Shown: piece after piece, positions 34,480 through 43,321 of the stretch | Position numbering within the stretch: position 1 is the stretch's first letter | How the letters are laid out: each line of letters begins with the position of its first letter | Source of the DNA: Blastococcus aurantiacus | Lineage (GTDB): Bacteria > Actinomycetota > Actinomycetes > Mycobacteriales > Geodermatophilaceae | Direction: 5' to 3' | DNA length: 64,000 nt | Assembly (NCBI RefSeq): GCF_900102425.1 | Contig: NZ_FNBT01000002.1 | Span: 1 to 64,000, forward strand | The notes under the pieces: model-generated | What the model was told of the DNA's origin: nothing | Seen by the model: the letters and a program-made list of their open reading frames with translations, nothing else | The model's database searches: none | Translations under genes and position numbers: made by a program

Positions 34480-34513
34480 GGAGCGGCCCGGTCCTCGTGG
34501 ACCGGGCCGCTCC
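34480..34513. terminator. Strong bidirectional hairpin terminator
   Basis: GGAGCGGCCCGGTCC (34480-34494), loop TCGT, then the exact complement (34499-34513): a 15-bp perfect stem starting three bases after the tRNA CCA and ending five bases before the stop of the leftward potassium channel gene. It can serve both transcripts. Confidence 0.85.
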
Positions 34514-34518
34514 GTCGT

Positions 34519-36336
34519 TCACCGCCGGCTGGGGGCGTCGGCGACCGGGGTCCGGCTGAGCTTCCGCCAGATCCAGCTCGACGGCACCCGGTGGCCGTGG
34601 ACGACGTACTCCAGGACCGACGGGACGAAGAGCGTGGTGTCGAGGGCACGCCGCGCCCCGGGCCGGCCGGCCAGCAGCAGTTCGTCCCCGGCCTTCAGGA
34701 CGAAGTCCTCGTCGGGCGCGAGCGTGGTCCCACTGCCCCGCAGCACCAGCAGCGCCACCGCGTGGAGGCGCTCCTCCCGGTTCTCCGGATTGCGCAGCAG
34801 GTCCCCGAGGCGGGCCGATGCGGACGCGAGCCATCCGGCGAGCGCCGGCGCCTCCTGGCCGGTCAGCCGCACCTTCCAGAGCGCCTGGAGGCGGGTGCCG
34901 CAGACGCGGGTGAGGGAGTCGATCACCGCGGCCGCCCACGCGTCACCGAGCCCGGGCATCTCCCGCAGGAACCGCCACAGCAACGGGGTGGACAACTGCG
35001 CGTAGACCTCGTGGGCGACCACCTCGCTGGGCACGAGCAGGGCATCGATGTCCATCGCGGCGAACAGTGGTGCGCTCGCCGGCCGGTTCTGCCGAGCCAC
35101 GAGGAACAGCGACGGCTTGCTCCGGCGGGCCGCCGCGACCAGCGACAGGTTGGTCGTGTCGTTGTTCGTGCCGGCGACGAGGCCGACGGCACGGTCGAGG
35201 TCCGCCTGCGCCAGGATCCACGGGTCGGACCCGTCGCCCACCAGCAACCCGGGGTCGTCGACGTCCTCCGGGTGATCGTCGATGACCGTCACCTCGAGGC
35301 CCTCGGCACGCAGGTCGGCGGCCAGCTCGCGCCCCAACCGGCCGTACCCGCAGATGATCCAGCGGCCCGCCCGCGGGGGTGCGGCGCGATCGGTCAGCTC
35401 GCTGCCGGGCCCGCTCTGGAGCCACATGAGGAGCTGGTAGGACGCAGGAGCCCGCAGCGCCAGCCGGAGATGGTCCCCGAACCGGTCGAACGGGTTGACC
35501 AGGTTGGGGCTGCCGAATGCCTGCATCCGCTCGGCGAGCGCGCGTGACGTGACCCGGGCGATGACCGGGAGCTCGGGGCGCAGCAGCGCGGCCGACATCA
35601 CGACCACGAGGTTGGCCTCCTCGTCGTCGGTCAGCGCGACGACCGCCTCGCACGACGGATGGTCGAGCCCGGCGACGGCGAGGTGTCCCGGGTCCCGCGC
35701 ATCGGCGGCCAACCCGGGGACGTCGCCGCGGTACGAGTCCAGCTCGAGGCCGTCGATCCGTTCGCCGTCCTTGTCCAGGACGACGAATCGCCGCCCCAGG
35801 CCGTCGAGGGAGTGGCCCAACAGCTCCCCGGTCCGCCCGTAGCCGGCGATGAGCACGAATGGTTCGCGCAGCCGGGACACCTTCCTGCTGAAGTGCTGCA
35901 GCGCCAGCGCCGACCGGAAGGCGCGGTCCTGCAGGAGTGCCAGCAGCGAGCCGATCGCGTAGGCCCAGCCGATCACCGTCAGGTAGATCGAGATCGTGAC
36001 CCACATCCGCTGGCTGTACGTGAACGGGTACGGGAGCTCCCCGAATCCGATCGTCGACGCGGTGTAGCTCATGAAGTAGAAGGCGTCGAAGAAGCCCATG
36101 CGCGACGGCTGGCCGTCGAGGTCCTGACCGGGGATGAGGGTCAGGCCGAGCACGCTCACCGCGAAGATGACGATCAGGACGATCAGCGGCGTCCGCATGC
36201 GCCGCAGGATCAGGAAGATCGTGGCCGACGCCTGCGACGCGGAGGCGGCAGCGACCCGCAGCGCGGCCCGGCGGTGGTGATGCTCGTCGTCGCCGTCGAA
36301 CAGGTGCCGCCAGAAGGTGAGCAGCGGATTGCCCAC
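34519..36336 (-). CDS. Two-transmembrane potassium channel with two RCK (TrkA-N) domains
   Basis: A 605-residue protein. The first membrane helix spans about 48-68, the pore helix with filter TIGFGE about 95-100, and the second helix about 112-135. RCK domain 1 begins VLIAGYGRTGELLG (about 162) and RCK domain 2 begins WIICGYGRLGREL (about 347). The filter TIGFG replaces the classic TVGYG and is acceptable for K+ channels. The N-terminal His-rich stretch DDEHHHRR is unusual. Two regulatory domains in one chain suggest a gating ring made from a tetramer, controlled by a nucleotide or ion. A 131-residue membrane protein gene lies directly upstream on the same strand. Confidence 0.9.
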   Translation of the reverse strand: MGNPLLTFWRHLFDGDDEHHHRRAALRVAAASASQASATIFLILRRMRTPLIVLIVIFAVSVLGLTLIPGQDLDGQPSRMGFFDAFYFMSYTASTIGFGELPYPFTYSQRMWVTISIYLTVIGWAYAIGSLLALLQDRAFRSALALQHFSRKVSRLREPFVLIAGYGRTGELLGHSLDGLGRRFVVLDKDGERIDGLELDSYRGDVPGLAADARDPGHLAVAGLDHPSCEAVVALTDDEEANLVVVMSAALLRPELPVIARVTSRALAERMQAFGSPNLVNPFDRFGDHLRLALRAPASYQLLMWLQSGPGSELTDRAAPPRAGRWIICGYGRLGRELAADLRAEGLEVTVIDDHPEDVDDPGLLVGDGSDPWILAQADLDRAVGLVAGTNNDTTNLSLVAAARRSKPSLFLVARQNRPASAPLFAAMDIDALLVPSEVVAHEVYAQLSTPLLWRFLREMPGLGDAWAAAVIDSLTRVCGTRLQALWKVRLTGQEAPALAGWLASASARLGDLLRNPENREERLHAVALLVLRGSGTTLAPDEDFVLKAGDELLLAGRPGARRALDTTLFVPSVLEYVVHGHRVPSSWIWRKLSRTPVADAPSRR

Positions 36337-36348
36337 GACCGCCTCCGA

Positions 36349-36744
36349 TCACCCGCGGTGGAAGGAGACCGTCTCCACGACGAGCAGCACGACCGAGACG
36401 ATGTTGGCCAGCAGCGCGCCTCCCGACAGGGAGACCACGCTCGCCGTCCACGACTCGTTCATGCCCGCGGTCGACACGTACGTGGCGTAGCCGAACAGCA
36501 GGGCGGCGCCGATCAGCTGGAGATCGGCGACCAGGCTCGTGGCCAGGTGGACGGCGCCGATCTGCGTGCGGTCACCGAACTTGAGCACCGTCGCGATCAG
36601 GTTGACCACCACCGCCGCGAACAGCTCGTAGGGGTTGTGCAGAGCGGGGTCGTCGATGTCGCCGATGAAGAAGCCGAAGTTCAGCGTCGCGGCCAGCATG
36701 ACGAAGAAGCCGAAGACCACCTTCTCCAGATTCACCCGAACCAC
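36349..36744 (-). CDS. Small four-helix membrane protein next to the potassium channel
   Basis: A 131-residue protein with four hydrophobic segments (about 8-28, 40-58, 70-92 and 105-127) and few charged residues between them. Conserved-looking motifs are FGFFIGDIDDPALHNPYELFAAVVVNLIATVLKFGDRTQIGAVH. It is read 12 bases before the channel gene and is probably co-transcribed, so it may be a channel partner. I do not recognise a characterised family. GTG 36735 is an alternative start. Confidence 0.75.
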   Translation of the reverse strand: MVRVNLEKVVFGFFVMLAATLNFGFFIGDIDDPALHNPYELFAAVVVNLIATVLKFGDRTQIGAVHLATSLVADLQLIGAALLFGYATYVSTAGMNESWTASVVSLSGGALLANIVSVVLLVVETVSFHRG

Positions 36745-36862
36745 CTGCCCTCGTGATCCCGCACGCGTGGCACCGATCGTGCTGGTCGGCGGCCCAGCGC
36801 GCGCGCCGAGCGGTGATCCCGGGATCGCGCGCGGTCGACGACCGCGCCGGCGCCGCCGTCCG

Positions 36863-36868
36863 TAGGGT
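36863..36868 (+). promoter_or_regulatory. -10 element for the MFS gene at 36876
   Basis: TAGGGT ends seven bases before GTG 36876, with no ribosome-binding site between, so a leaderless transcript is likely. Confidence 0.45.
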
Positions 36869-36875
36869 CGCCCCG

Positions 36876-38033
36876 GTGGCGTGGAAGCGGGCGGCGTTCG
36901 CCCTGTTCGCAGTGGCCGCGGGCACGAACGTCCCGACGCCGCTGCTGCTCGTCTACCAGGAGCGACTGGGCCTCTCCCCCGAGGTGCTCACCACCCTCTT
37001 CGGCGTCTACGCGGCCGGCCTCGTGCCCGCGCTGCTCGTCGCCGGCCCGCTGTCGGACCGCATCGGCCGCCGGCGGGTCGCGCTCCCCGGGATGGTGCTC
37101 GCAGCCCTCGCATCCCTGGCCTTCGCCGCCGCGGGTGACGCCCTGGCCCTGCTGTTCCTCGCCCGCTTCGCCCAGGGCGTCGTCAGCGGCATGGTGTTCA
37201 GCGTCGGCAGCGCCTGGCTGGGCGAGCTGTCCAGCGCCTCCGGGGACGGCGCCGGCGGTCGGCGCGCGGCGTTCGCCATGACGGCGGGGTTCTCGCTCGG
37301 CCCGCTCACCAGCGGGCTGCTCGGCCAGTACGGGCCGGCGCCCACGGTGCTGCCCTACCTGGTCCACGTCGTCCTGGTCGGCGTCGGTCTGGTCCTCGCC
37401 CTCCGGCTGCCCGAGACCGTCGACCTGTCCCGCCCCGACCCCCACGGCACCGAGCCGCGGCCTGGCGCACCCCTGATCCGTCCGGGCGACGGGCTCCTGG
37501 TGCTCACCGTCCTCGCGCCGGTCGCCGTCTGCGTCTACGCCTTCCCCTCCACCATCATCAGCGCGGTGCCGCTGCTGGTGGACCTGCCGTACGGCGGGGT
37601 GGCGGTGACCGGCGTCCTCGCCGGCGTCACCCTCGGCGCCGGCACGCTCGTGGCCGGTCTGCAGCGGCGGTTCCTGGCGTGGACCGCCGTCGCCGGCGCC
37701 GGCCTGGGGGCGCTCGGCTTCGGGGCCGCCGTCGTCTTCGCGACGACGGAGGCCGTCGCCTGGCTCGCGCTCGCCGCACCGCTGCTGGGCGCGGGCGGTG
37801 GCCTCTGCCTCGCCGCCGGGCTGACGCTCACCGCCCGACTGGCCGCACCGGCACGGCTGGGCGCGCTGACCTCGCTGTTCCTGGCCTGCGCCTACCTCGG
37901 CTTCGCCGCCCCCTTCGCGATGGCCGTGGCCGCGCGGGCGTCGTCCGCGCCCGTGCCCCTGGCGGTGGCCGCCGCGCTGAGCGGAGCGCTCGCGCTGCGC
38001 CTGCTGCCGGTCGCCCGCGCCGGCCGGCTGTAG
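36876..38033 (+). CDS. Major facilitator superfamily transporter
   Basis: A 385-residue protein with about 12 hydrophobic segments and the MFS loop motif GPLSDRIGRRRVALPGM between helices 2 and 3. Its substrate is unknown. Drug or metabolite export is most common for this subfamily. GTG 36876 was chosen because it opens directly onto the first helix region and has TAGGGT at the leaderless distance. A longer frame upstream is Arg-rich and unlikely. Confidence 0.85.
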   Translation: MAWKRAAFALFAVAAGTNVPTPLLLVYQERLGLSPEVLTTLFGVYAAGLVPALLVAGPLSDRIGRRRVALPGMVLAALASLAFAAAGDALALLFLARFAQGVVSGMVFSVGSAWLGELSSASGDGAGGRRAAFAMTAGFSLGPLTSGLLGQYGPAPTVLPYLVHVVLVGVGLVLALRLPETVDLSRPDPHGTEPRPGAPLIRPGDGLLVLTVLAPVAVCVYAFPSTIISAVPLLVDLPYGGVAVTGVLAGVTLGAGTLVAGLQRRFLAWTAVAGAGLGALGFGAAVVFATTEAVAWLALAAPLLGAGGGLCLAAGLTLTARLAAPARLGALTSLFLACAYLGFAAPFAMAVAARASSAPVPLAVAAALSGALALRLLPVARAGRL

Positions 38034-38039
38034 CAGCGG

Positions 38040-38083
38040 ACGACGGCGGCGCCCCCTCCGCGAGGAGAAGGCGCCGCCGTCGT
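38040..38083. terminator. Bidirectional hairpin terminator
   Basis: ACGACGGCGGCGCC (38040-38053) and its exact complement (38070-38083) form a 14-bp stem with a 16-nt loop between the convergent MFS gene and the branched-chain amino acid binding protein gene. Confidence 0.75.
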
Positions 38084-38095
38084 GCCTGCCGGGGA

Positions 38096-39340
38096 TCAGC
38101 CGGCGATCTGCTCCGCGAACTGGCCCTCGAACGCGTCGGCCAGGACCTTCGCGCCGCCCTCGACATCCGCCGGCTGGAGCACGAAGCTCTGCAGGCTCGG
38201 GGACTTGCCGACCTCGAAGCCCTGGATCGGGACGACGAGACCACCGGTCTCGACCTCCTCCAGCTCGCTGAAGGCGTTGAGCACGCCTTCACGGGTGAGG
38301 TCGCCGTTCTCGCAGGCCGCGTCGAGCACCTGCTTCATCATCTCGCTCATGCCGAAGCCCACGACCACGCCCAGGCTGACCGTGGCCTCCGGGTAGGCCT
38401 CCTTGTACTGCTCGAGGAGCTCCGGGTGCGCGTCGAAAGACGACACCGGCGAGGCCACGTAGAGGTGCGTCTTCAGCCAGTCGGCCGCCGGTCCCTGCAG
38501 CAGGCCGGGCGCGAAGACCGGGTTGCTGCCGAGGATCGGCACGTCCAGGCCCTGCGCCTCGGCCACGGTGGCCACCGACGCCGTCTGCCCGGGGGCGACG
38601 GTGAGCGCGATGAGGTCGACGCCGGCCGCCGCGAACTGGGTGACCTGCGCGCTCATGTCCTGGTCCGTCGCCTTGATCTGCGCCTCGATCACCTCGAGGC
38701 CCATCTCCTCGGCGACGGCCTTCGTGCCGGCCAGGCCGTTGGCGCCGTACTCGCCCTCGAAGTAGATGTGGCCGACCGTGTCGCCCTCGGCGAGGAGACC
38801 CTCCTCGAAGAGGTAGTCGTACCCGTTGGCGATCTCCACGTCGTACGTCGCACCGACGACACCGGTCCCGGGGATCTCGGTGAGCGTCTTGGACCAGGCC
38901 GACGGGAAGTTGACGATCTGGTCGGACTCGTACTCGGGCGCGAGTGCGGTGTTGATCGGCGAGCCGATCGTCTGCTGCATCGCCAGGATGCTGTCCTTCA
39001 TCCCGCTGTACAGCTGCACCCCCTGCTGGGGCACGTAGCCGGTGTCCTGCACGTCGAGCTCGACGTCGTAGGTGTCGCAGACCTGGTTGTCCTCCCAGAA
39101 CAGCTCGTTGGCCTGGGTGATGTCCTTGCCCAGCGCGGCGAAGACACCGGTGAGGTCGGTGAGGACGCCGAGCCGGATGGTCTGGCCCTCGACGCCGATG
39201 TCGGTCTGCACGTCGGCGCCGCCTCCCCCGCCGCCTCCCCCGCCGCCGGACTCCGGAGCCTTGGTGCTGCAGCCGGTGGCGGCCAGGACGAGGCCGGCGG
39301 CCAGCATCGTGGCGCCGGTCGAACGCTTGCTGAGTCTCAC
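38096..39340 (-). CDS. Branched-chain amino acid-type ABC substrate-binding lipoprotein
   Basis: A 414-residue lipoprotein (lipobox LAATGC) with a run of ten Gly just after the mature N-terminus, then a type I periplasmic-binding fold: IRLGVLTDLTGVFAALGKDI, VGATYDVEIANGYDYLFEEG, GHIYFEGEYGANGLAGTK. The polyGly is coded by a tandem GGC/GGA array (about 39215-39246) that may vary in length. It is the last gene of the liv-type operon. GTG overlaps the livM stop and has its own GGGAG six bases upstream, which would allow extra synthesis. Substrate is a branched-chain or other hydrophobic amino acid, or a related compound. Confidence 0.9.
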   Translation of the reverse strand: MRLSKRSTGATMLAAGLVLAATGCSTKAPESGGGGGGGGGGADVQTDIGVEGQTIRLGVLTDLTGVFAALGKDITQANELFWEDNQVCDTYDVELDVQDTGYVPQQGVQLYSGMKDSILAMQQTIGSPINTALAPEYESDQIVNFPSAWSKTLTEIPGTGVVGATYDVEIANGYDYLFEEGLLAEGDTVGHIYFEGEYGANGLAGTKAVAEEMGLEVIEAQIKATDQDMSAQVTQFAAAGVDLIALTVAPGQTASVATVAEAQGLDVPILGSNPVFAPGLLQGPAADWLKTHLYVASPVSSFDAHPELLEQYKEAYPEATVSLGVVVGFGMSEMMKQVLDAACENGDLTREGVLNAFSELEEVETGGLVVPIQGFEVGKSPSLQSFVLQPADVEGGAKVLADAFEGQFAEQIAG

Positions 39341-40557
39341 GTGGTGCTCCCTTGGGCTGGCGGGTCGGACGGACTGGGTTCGCTGGAACGGCTGGGTGTG
39401 TCGGGTGGGTGCTCGGTGACCCGTCCGCCCGGGCGGCGGGACCGGCCGGCGATGCGGTTGGCGATACCGGCCAGGCCGGCGGGCTCGAAGAGGATCACCA
39501 GGACGATGGCCGCGCCGAACAGGAACCGGGCCGCCTCACCGGCCGCCAGTCCGCCGCCGCCCACGAAGGGGATCAGGTCGGCGTAGCGCTGGAAGATCAG
39601 TGGCAGCGCACTGACGAAGATCGCCCCCAGCACGGCTCCGTTCACCGAGCCCAGGCCACCGAGGACGATCATGGCGAGGTAGAGGATGGAGAGCTCGAGG
39701 CCGAACGACTCCGGGGCGATGCTGCCGATCGACAGCGCGTACATGACCCCGGCCAGCCCGGCGTACATCGAGCTGACGAGGAAGATGCGGGCCTTGTAGC
39801 CCTGGACGTTGACGCCCATGACCGACGCCGCGACCTCGCTGTCCCGGAGCGTCTGCAGTGCCCGGCCCGGGCGGCTGCGCAGGATGTTGCGGGCGAAGAG
39901 GTAGGCGGCGAGCGCGAGGACGAGCCCGAGGTACCAGAGCCGCTCGGCCTCGCGGAACGGCACCGCGAGCACGTACAGCTCCGGATCGCGGTTGCCGAAG
40001 GTGAAGCCGAACAGCGAGAACTCCGGTGCCGACCGCCCGTTGAAGCCGCCGGTCACCTCGGTCCAGCTGTTGAGCACGTGGATGCCGATGAAGACCAGCG
40101 CCAGCGACGCCACCCCGAGGTAGATGCCGCGCAGCCGCGCCGCCAGCGGGCTGAAGAGGAGTCCCGCGAGGCCGGCGAGGAGGACACCGACGATCATGCC
40201 GATGATCGGTGGGAGGCCCAGGCCGCCGAGCTCGGCGACACCGAGGCCGCCCGGCTCTCCGGAGACGTAGACGTAGCTGACCGCCCCCACGGCCAGGAAG
40301 AAGGCGTGGGCGAGGGAGAGCTGGCCGCTGGTTCCCACGAGCAGGTTCAGGCCGATCGCGCCCACGATCGCGCCGGCGGCGGCGAATCCCGTGCGCAGCC
40401 AGAACTCCTCCACGTAGAGCGGCAGCGCGAGCATCACCACCAGCGCGAGGACCAGCAGCAGCGGGCGTAGCCAGGACCGGCCACGACCAGCCGGCGCGGG
40501 GCGACCGACCCCCGAGGGATGGGCCCCGGGAGCCTCGGTGAGGGTCGACTCAGACAC
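39337..40557 (-). CDS. livM: Branched-chain amino acid ABC transporter permease LivM-like
   Basis: A 406-residue permease with about ten membrane segments, the LivM block NLLVGTSGQLSLAHAFFLAVGAVSYVYV, LRGIYLGVASLALVFIGIHVL and the EAA-type loop RALQTLRDSEVAASVMGVNVQGYKARIFLVSS. Ends in a 45-residue Ser/Pro-rich cytoplasmic tail. GTG overlaps livH by eight bases, and the stop overlaps the binding protein GTG. Confidence 0.93.
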   Translation of the reverse strand: MSESTLTEAPGAHPSGVGRPAPAGRGRSWLRPLLLVLALVVMLALPLYVEEFWLRTGFAAAGAIVGAIGLNLLVGTSGQLSLAHAFFLAVGAVSYVYVSGEPGGLGVAELGGLGLPPIIGMIVGVLLAGLAGLLFSPLAARLRGIYLGVASLALVFIGIHVLNSWTEVTGGFNGRSAPEFSLFGFTFGNRDPELYVLAVPFREAERLWYLGLVLALAAYLFARNILRSRPGRALQTLRDSEVAASVMGVNVQGYKARIFLVSSMYAGLAGVMYALSIGSIAPESFGLELSILYLAMIVLGGLGSVNGAVLGAIFVSALPLIFQRYADLIPFVGGGGLAAGEAARFLFGAAIVLVILFEPAGLAGIANRIAGRSRRPGGRVTEHPPDTPSRSSEPSPSDPPAQGSTT

Positions 40558-41440
40558 GGGTCAGCTCCTTGGTCCCGAACAGGCCCGACGGGCGGAACAT
40601 CAGGACCGCGATCATCACGATGAAGGGGACGACGGCACTGAACCCGCGGCCCAGGAAGAGCAGCTGGTCCTGGTAGCCGGCCGCCATCGCCTCGGCGATG
40701 CCGATCAGCAGGCCGCCCACGAGCGCTCCTCCCGTGGAGTCCAGGCCGCCGAGGATCGCGGCCGGGAAGGCCCGCAGCGCCACGGCGTAGGTGCTCGGGC
40801 TGACCCCCGGGGTGGGCGAGCCGACGAGGAACAGGGCGGCGACCGCGGCGAGCACGCCCGCGACCACCCAGGCCAGTGCGGACACCCGCCCCTGCTTGAT
40901 GCCCATCAGCGCCGCGGTCTCGCCGTCCTCGGCCGAGGCGCGCATCGCGATGCCCCAGTTGGAGTACTTGAAGGCGGCGAAGAACAGCCCGATCAGGACG
41001 GCGGCGACGGCGATCGCGATGAGGCGGTTCTCGGAGATCCCGACGTCACCGACGCGGACCGACCCTCCGGCCCACGGGTGGGGGACGTTGAGGATGTCCG
41101 AACCGATCCGCCGGATCAGCTCCGTGAGCAGGATGATGTCCACGCCGATGGTGACGATGGCCAGACTGATCACCGCCGCCCCCCGGAGCCGGTTGATGAT
41201 CACGCGTTCGATGACGAACGCCGCGACCGCGGTGATCGCGATCCCCACCAGGGCAGCCAGCAGGAAGCCCAGGGGCTCGGACAACCGGGCGATGGAGTAG
41301 GCGCCCAGCAGCAGCAGGGAACCGTGCGTGAAGCTGACCACCTCGCTCGCCTTGAAGATGATCACGAAGCCCAGCGCTATGAGGGCGTACATCGCGCCGA
41401 GCGAGATGCCGTTCAGCAGGAGCGACAGGAACTGGGTCAC
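40550..41440 (-). CDS. livH: Branched-chain amino acid ABC transporter permease LivH-like
   Basis: A 296-residue permease with about eight membrane segments, starting with the typical LNGISLGAMYALIALGFVIIFKASEVVSFTHGSLLLLGAY. The coupling loop WGIAMRASAEDGETAALMGIKQGRVSALAWV is clear. GTG overlaps the livG stop as GTGA (41437-41440). Confidence 0.94.
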   Translation of the reverse strand: MTQFLSLLLNGISLGAMYALIALGFVIIFKASEVVSFTHGSLLLLGAYSIARLSEPLGFLLAALVGIAITAVAAFVIERVIINRLRGAAVISLAIVTIGVDIILLTELIRRIGSDILNVPHPWAGGSVRVGDVGISENRLIAIAVAAVLIGLFFAAFKYSNWGIAMRASAEDGETAALMGIKQGRVSALAWVVAGVLAAVAALFLVGSPTPGVSPSTYAVALRAFPAAILGGLDSTGGALVGGLLIGIAEAMAAGYQDQLLFLGRGFSAVVPFIVMIAVLMFRPSGLFGTKELTRV

Positions 41441-42315
41441 GACGGCATCCCTGGGGTCTCGGAGGAGGAGGCGCCGGCCGCGGCCGCCTCGGCCGCCTCC
41501 GACGGGTCGATCTCGTCACCGGAGCCGAGGTAGGCCCGGATGACCTCGGGGTCCCGCTGCACCTCGGCCGGAGTGCCGTCGGCGATGCGCCGGCCGAAGT
41601 CCAGGACGGTCACGCGGTCGGCCAGCGACATGACCATTCCCATGTCGTGCTCGACCAGGACGACGGAGATGCCGAGCCCGGCGCGGATCTCCAGGATCGC
41701 CTCCGCCATGCGGTGGGTCTCCTCGGCGTTCATGCCGGCCACCGGCTCGTCCAGCAGCAGCAGCCGCGGCTCCGTGCACAGCGCCCGCGCGACCTCCACC
41801 CGCTTCTGATCGCCGTAGGACAGCACCCCGACGGGCGTGTGCAGCTTGTCGCCGAGCTCCAGGAACTCCGCGATCTCCGCGACCCGGGCGCCGTGGAGCT
41901 TCCCCTCCTTGGTGGCCCGCGGCAGCCTCAGCCCCGCCGCGATGAACCCCGCTCTCGTCAGGTGGTGACGCCCGAGCATCAGGTTCTCGGCGACGGTCTG
42001 GCCGGCCGACAGCGCGATGTTCTGGAACGCGCGGGCGACACCGACGCCGGCGATCTTGTACGGCCGCATCTGGTCGAGCCGGTGCTCGCCGAACCGGACC
42101 TGCCCCTCGGCGGCGCGGTAGACGCCGGACAGGACGTTGAACATCGTCGACTTGCCCGCGCCGTTGGGGCCGATGATCGCGTGGATGGTGCCGGGCTCCA
42201 CGGTGAAGGACACCTCGGACAGGGCCTTGATCGCCCCGAACCTCACGCTGACGTTCTCCACGAGGACCGGGGGGATGTCCGACCGGACGTCGGTGTCCGG
42301 TCCGGGGGCGCTCAC
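41437..42315 (-). CDS. livG: Branched-chain amino acid ABC transporter ATPase LivG-like
   Basis: A 292-residue ATPase with Walker A GPNGAGKSTMFNVLSG, the LivG-type Q-loop ARAFQNIALSAGQTVAENL, signature LSYGDQKRVEVARAL, Walker B LLLLDEPVAGMN and H-loop LVEHDMGMVMSLADR. GTG 42315 is preferred over GTG 42324 because it gives the four-base GTGA overlap used elsewhere in this operon. The acidic Ala/Ser-rich tail is not conserved. Confidence 0.94.
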   Translation of the reverse strand: MSAPGPDTDVRSDIPPVLVENVSVRFGAIKALSEVSFTVEPGTIHAIIGPNGAGKSTMFNVLSGVYRAAEGQVRFGEHRLDQMRPYKIAGVGVARAFQNIALSAGQTVAENLMLGRHHLTRAGFIAAGLRLPRATKEGKLHGARVAEIAEFLELGDKLHTPVGVLSYGDQKRVEVARALCTEPRLLLLDEPVAGMNAEETHRMAEAILEIRAGLGISVVLVEHDMGMVMSLADRVTVLDFGRRIADGTPAEVQRDPEVIRAYLGSGDEIDPSEAAEAAAAGASSSETPGMPS

Positions 42316-43106
42316 TGCGTCCACCGCGAGAGCTTGCGGCCCGACGTCGCCCGCCGGCGCGGTGCGCCGTCGGCGCCGTCGGCGTCGTGCCCCAGGTAGA
42401 GCCGCTGCACCTCATCGGTGCGGGCGAGCTCGCGTGCGTCACCCGACAGCGACACCTCGCCGACGTCGAGCACGTAGGCCAGATGCGCGACGCCGAGGGC
42501 CATGGTCGCGTTCTGCTCCACCAGCAGCACCGACGTCCCCTGCCGGTTGATCTCGGCGATGACCTCGCCGATCTGGCCGATGATGCGCGGCGCCAGGCCC
42601 AGCGACGGCTCGTCGAGCAGCAGCAGCTTGGGGCTGGCCATCAGGGCGCGGCCGATCGCCAGCATCTGCTGCTCCCCGCCGGACAGCAGGGCCCCTCGCT
42701 GGGAGCTGCGCTCCCGGAGCACCGGGAACAGGTCGTAGACGCGGTCCTGGGCCCGGGCCTTCGCGGCCTTGTCCCTGCTGCCCATGCCACCGGCCCGGAG
42801 GTTCTCCTCCACCGTGAGCCGGCCGAAGATCCGCCGCCCCTCGGGCACCTGGACCAGGCCCATGCGGACCGTCTGCGCGGGATCCCGCGAGCCCAGCTCG
42901 GTCTCGCCGAAGCGGACCGACCCCGAGTCGATCCGCCCACGGTGCAGCCGCAGGGTGCCCGAGATGGCGCGCAGCAGGGTCGTCTTCCCGGCACCGTTGC
43001 TGCCGAGGACGGCGACGACCTCGCCGTCGGGCACCTCCATCGACACCCCCCGGACCGCCTGCACGGCCCCGCCGTAGGTGACGTGCAGCTTGTCGATGCT
43101 CAGCAC
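42312..43106 (-). CDS. livF: Branched-chain amino acid ABC transporter ATPase LivF-like
   Basis: A 264-residue ATPase with Walker A GSNGAGKTTLLRAISG, Q-loop LVQVPEGRRIFGRLTVEENL, signature LSGGEQQMLAIGRAL and Walker B LLLLDEPSLGLAP, as in LivF. GTG 43106 was chosen because GGAGG lies six bases upstream. Longer frames begin in the intergenic region. It is the first gene of the operon, so the two ATPases precede the permeases and the binding protein comes last. Confidence 0.94.
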   Translation of the reverse strand: MLSIDKLHVTYGGAVQAVRGVSMEVPDGEVVAVLGSNGAGKTTLLRAISGTLRLHRGRIDSGSVRFGETELGSRDPAQTVRMGLVQVPEGRRIFGRLTVEENLRAGGMGSRDKAAKARAQDRVYDLFPVLRERSSQRGALLSGGEQQMLAIGRALMASPKLLLLDEPSLGLAPRIIGQIGEVIAEINRQGTSVLLVEQNATMALGVAHLAYVLDVGEVSLSGDARELARTDEVQRLYLGHDADGADGAPRRRATSGRKLSRWTQ

Positions 43107-43187
43107 CGGCTGCCTCCGTACGCCGCGAGGCCCCCGCGGGGCACCCGACAGCTGTGTCGCCGATGGGCCTCGGCAGGCGGGGAAGGA

Positions 43188-43203
43188 TGTGACCTGGACC
43201 ACA
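43188..43203. promoter_or_regulatory. CRP-like half-site pair upstream of livF
   Basis: TGTGA-N6-CCACA (43188-43203) matches the CRP/GlxR consensus TGTGA-N6-TCACA with one mismatch. It lies about 80 bases upstream of livF. Beside the - strand TAGAGT at 43217-43212 it would sit at or just after the start of transcription, a repressing position. Only pattern matching supports this. Confidence 0.35.
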
Positions 43204-43211
43204 TGAGCGGG

Positions 43212-43217
43212 ACTCTA
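43212..43217 (-). promoter_or_regulatory. Candidate -10 for the liv operon
   Basis: TAGAGT on the - strand fits TAnnnT and would start a transcript near 43205 with a leader of about 100 bases before livF. Confidence 0.4.
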
Positions 43218-43321
43218 AGGGCACGGCGGCCTTCTTCGGGGATCCACAGTTCACGGTTCGGTCACGTCTGCGGCCCGCCCACTCGGGGGAAGGCCGCGGA
43301 GGACCCCGGCGTTCACCCGCC

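Noticed and set aside
37679-39586. Long + strand open frame across the MFS 3' end, the terminator and the binding protein gene
   Set aside because: It reads through a clear 14-bp terminator and lies antisense to a well-recognised lipoprotein. No conserved domain.
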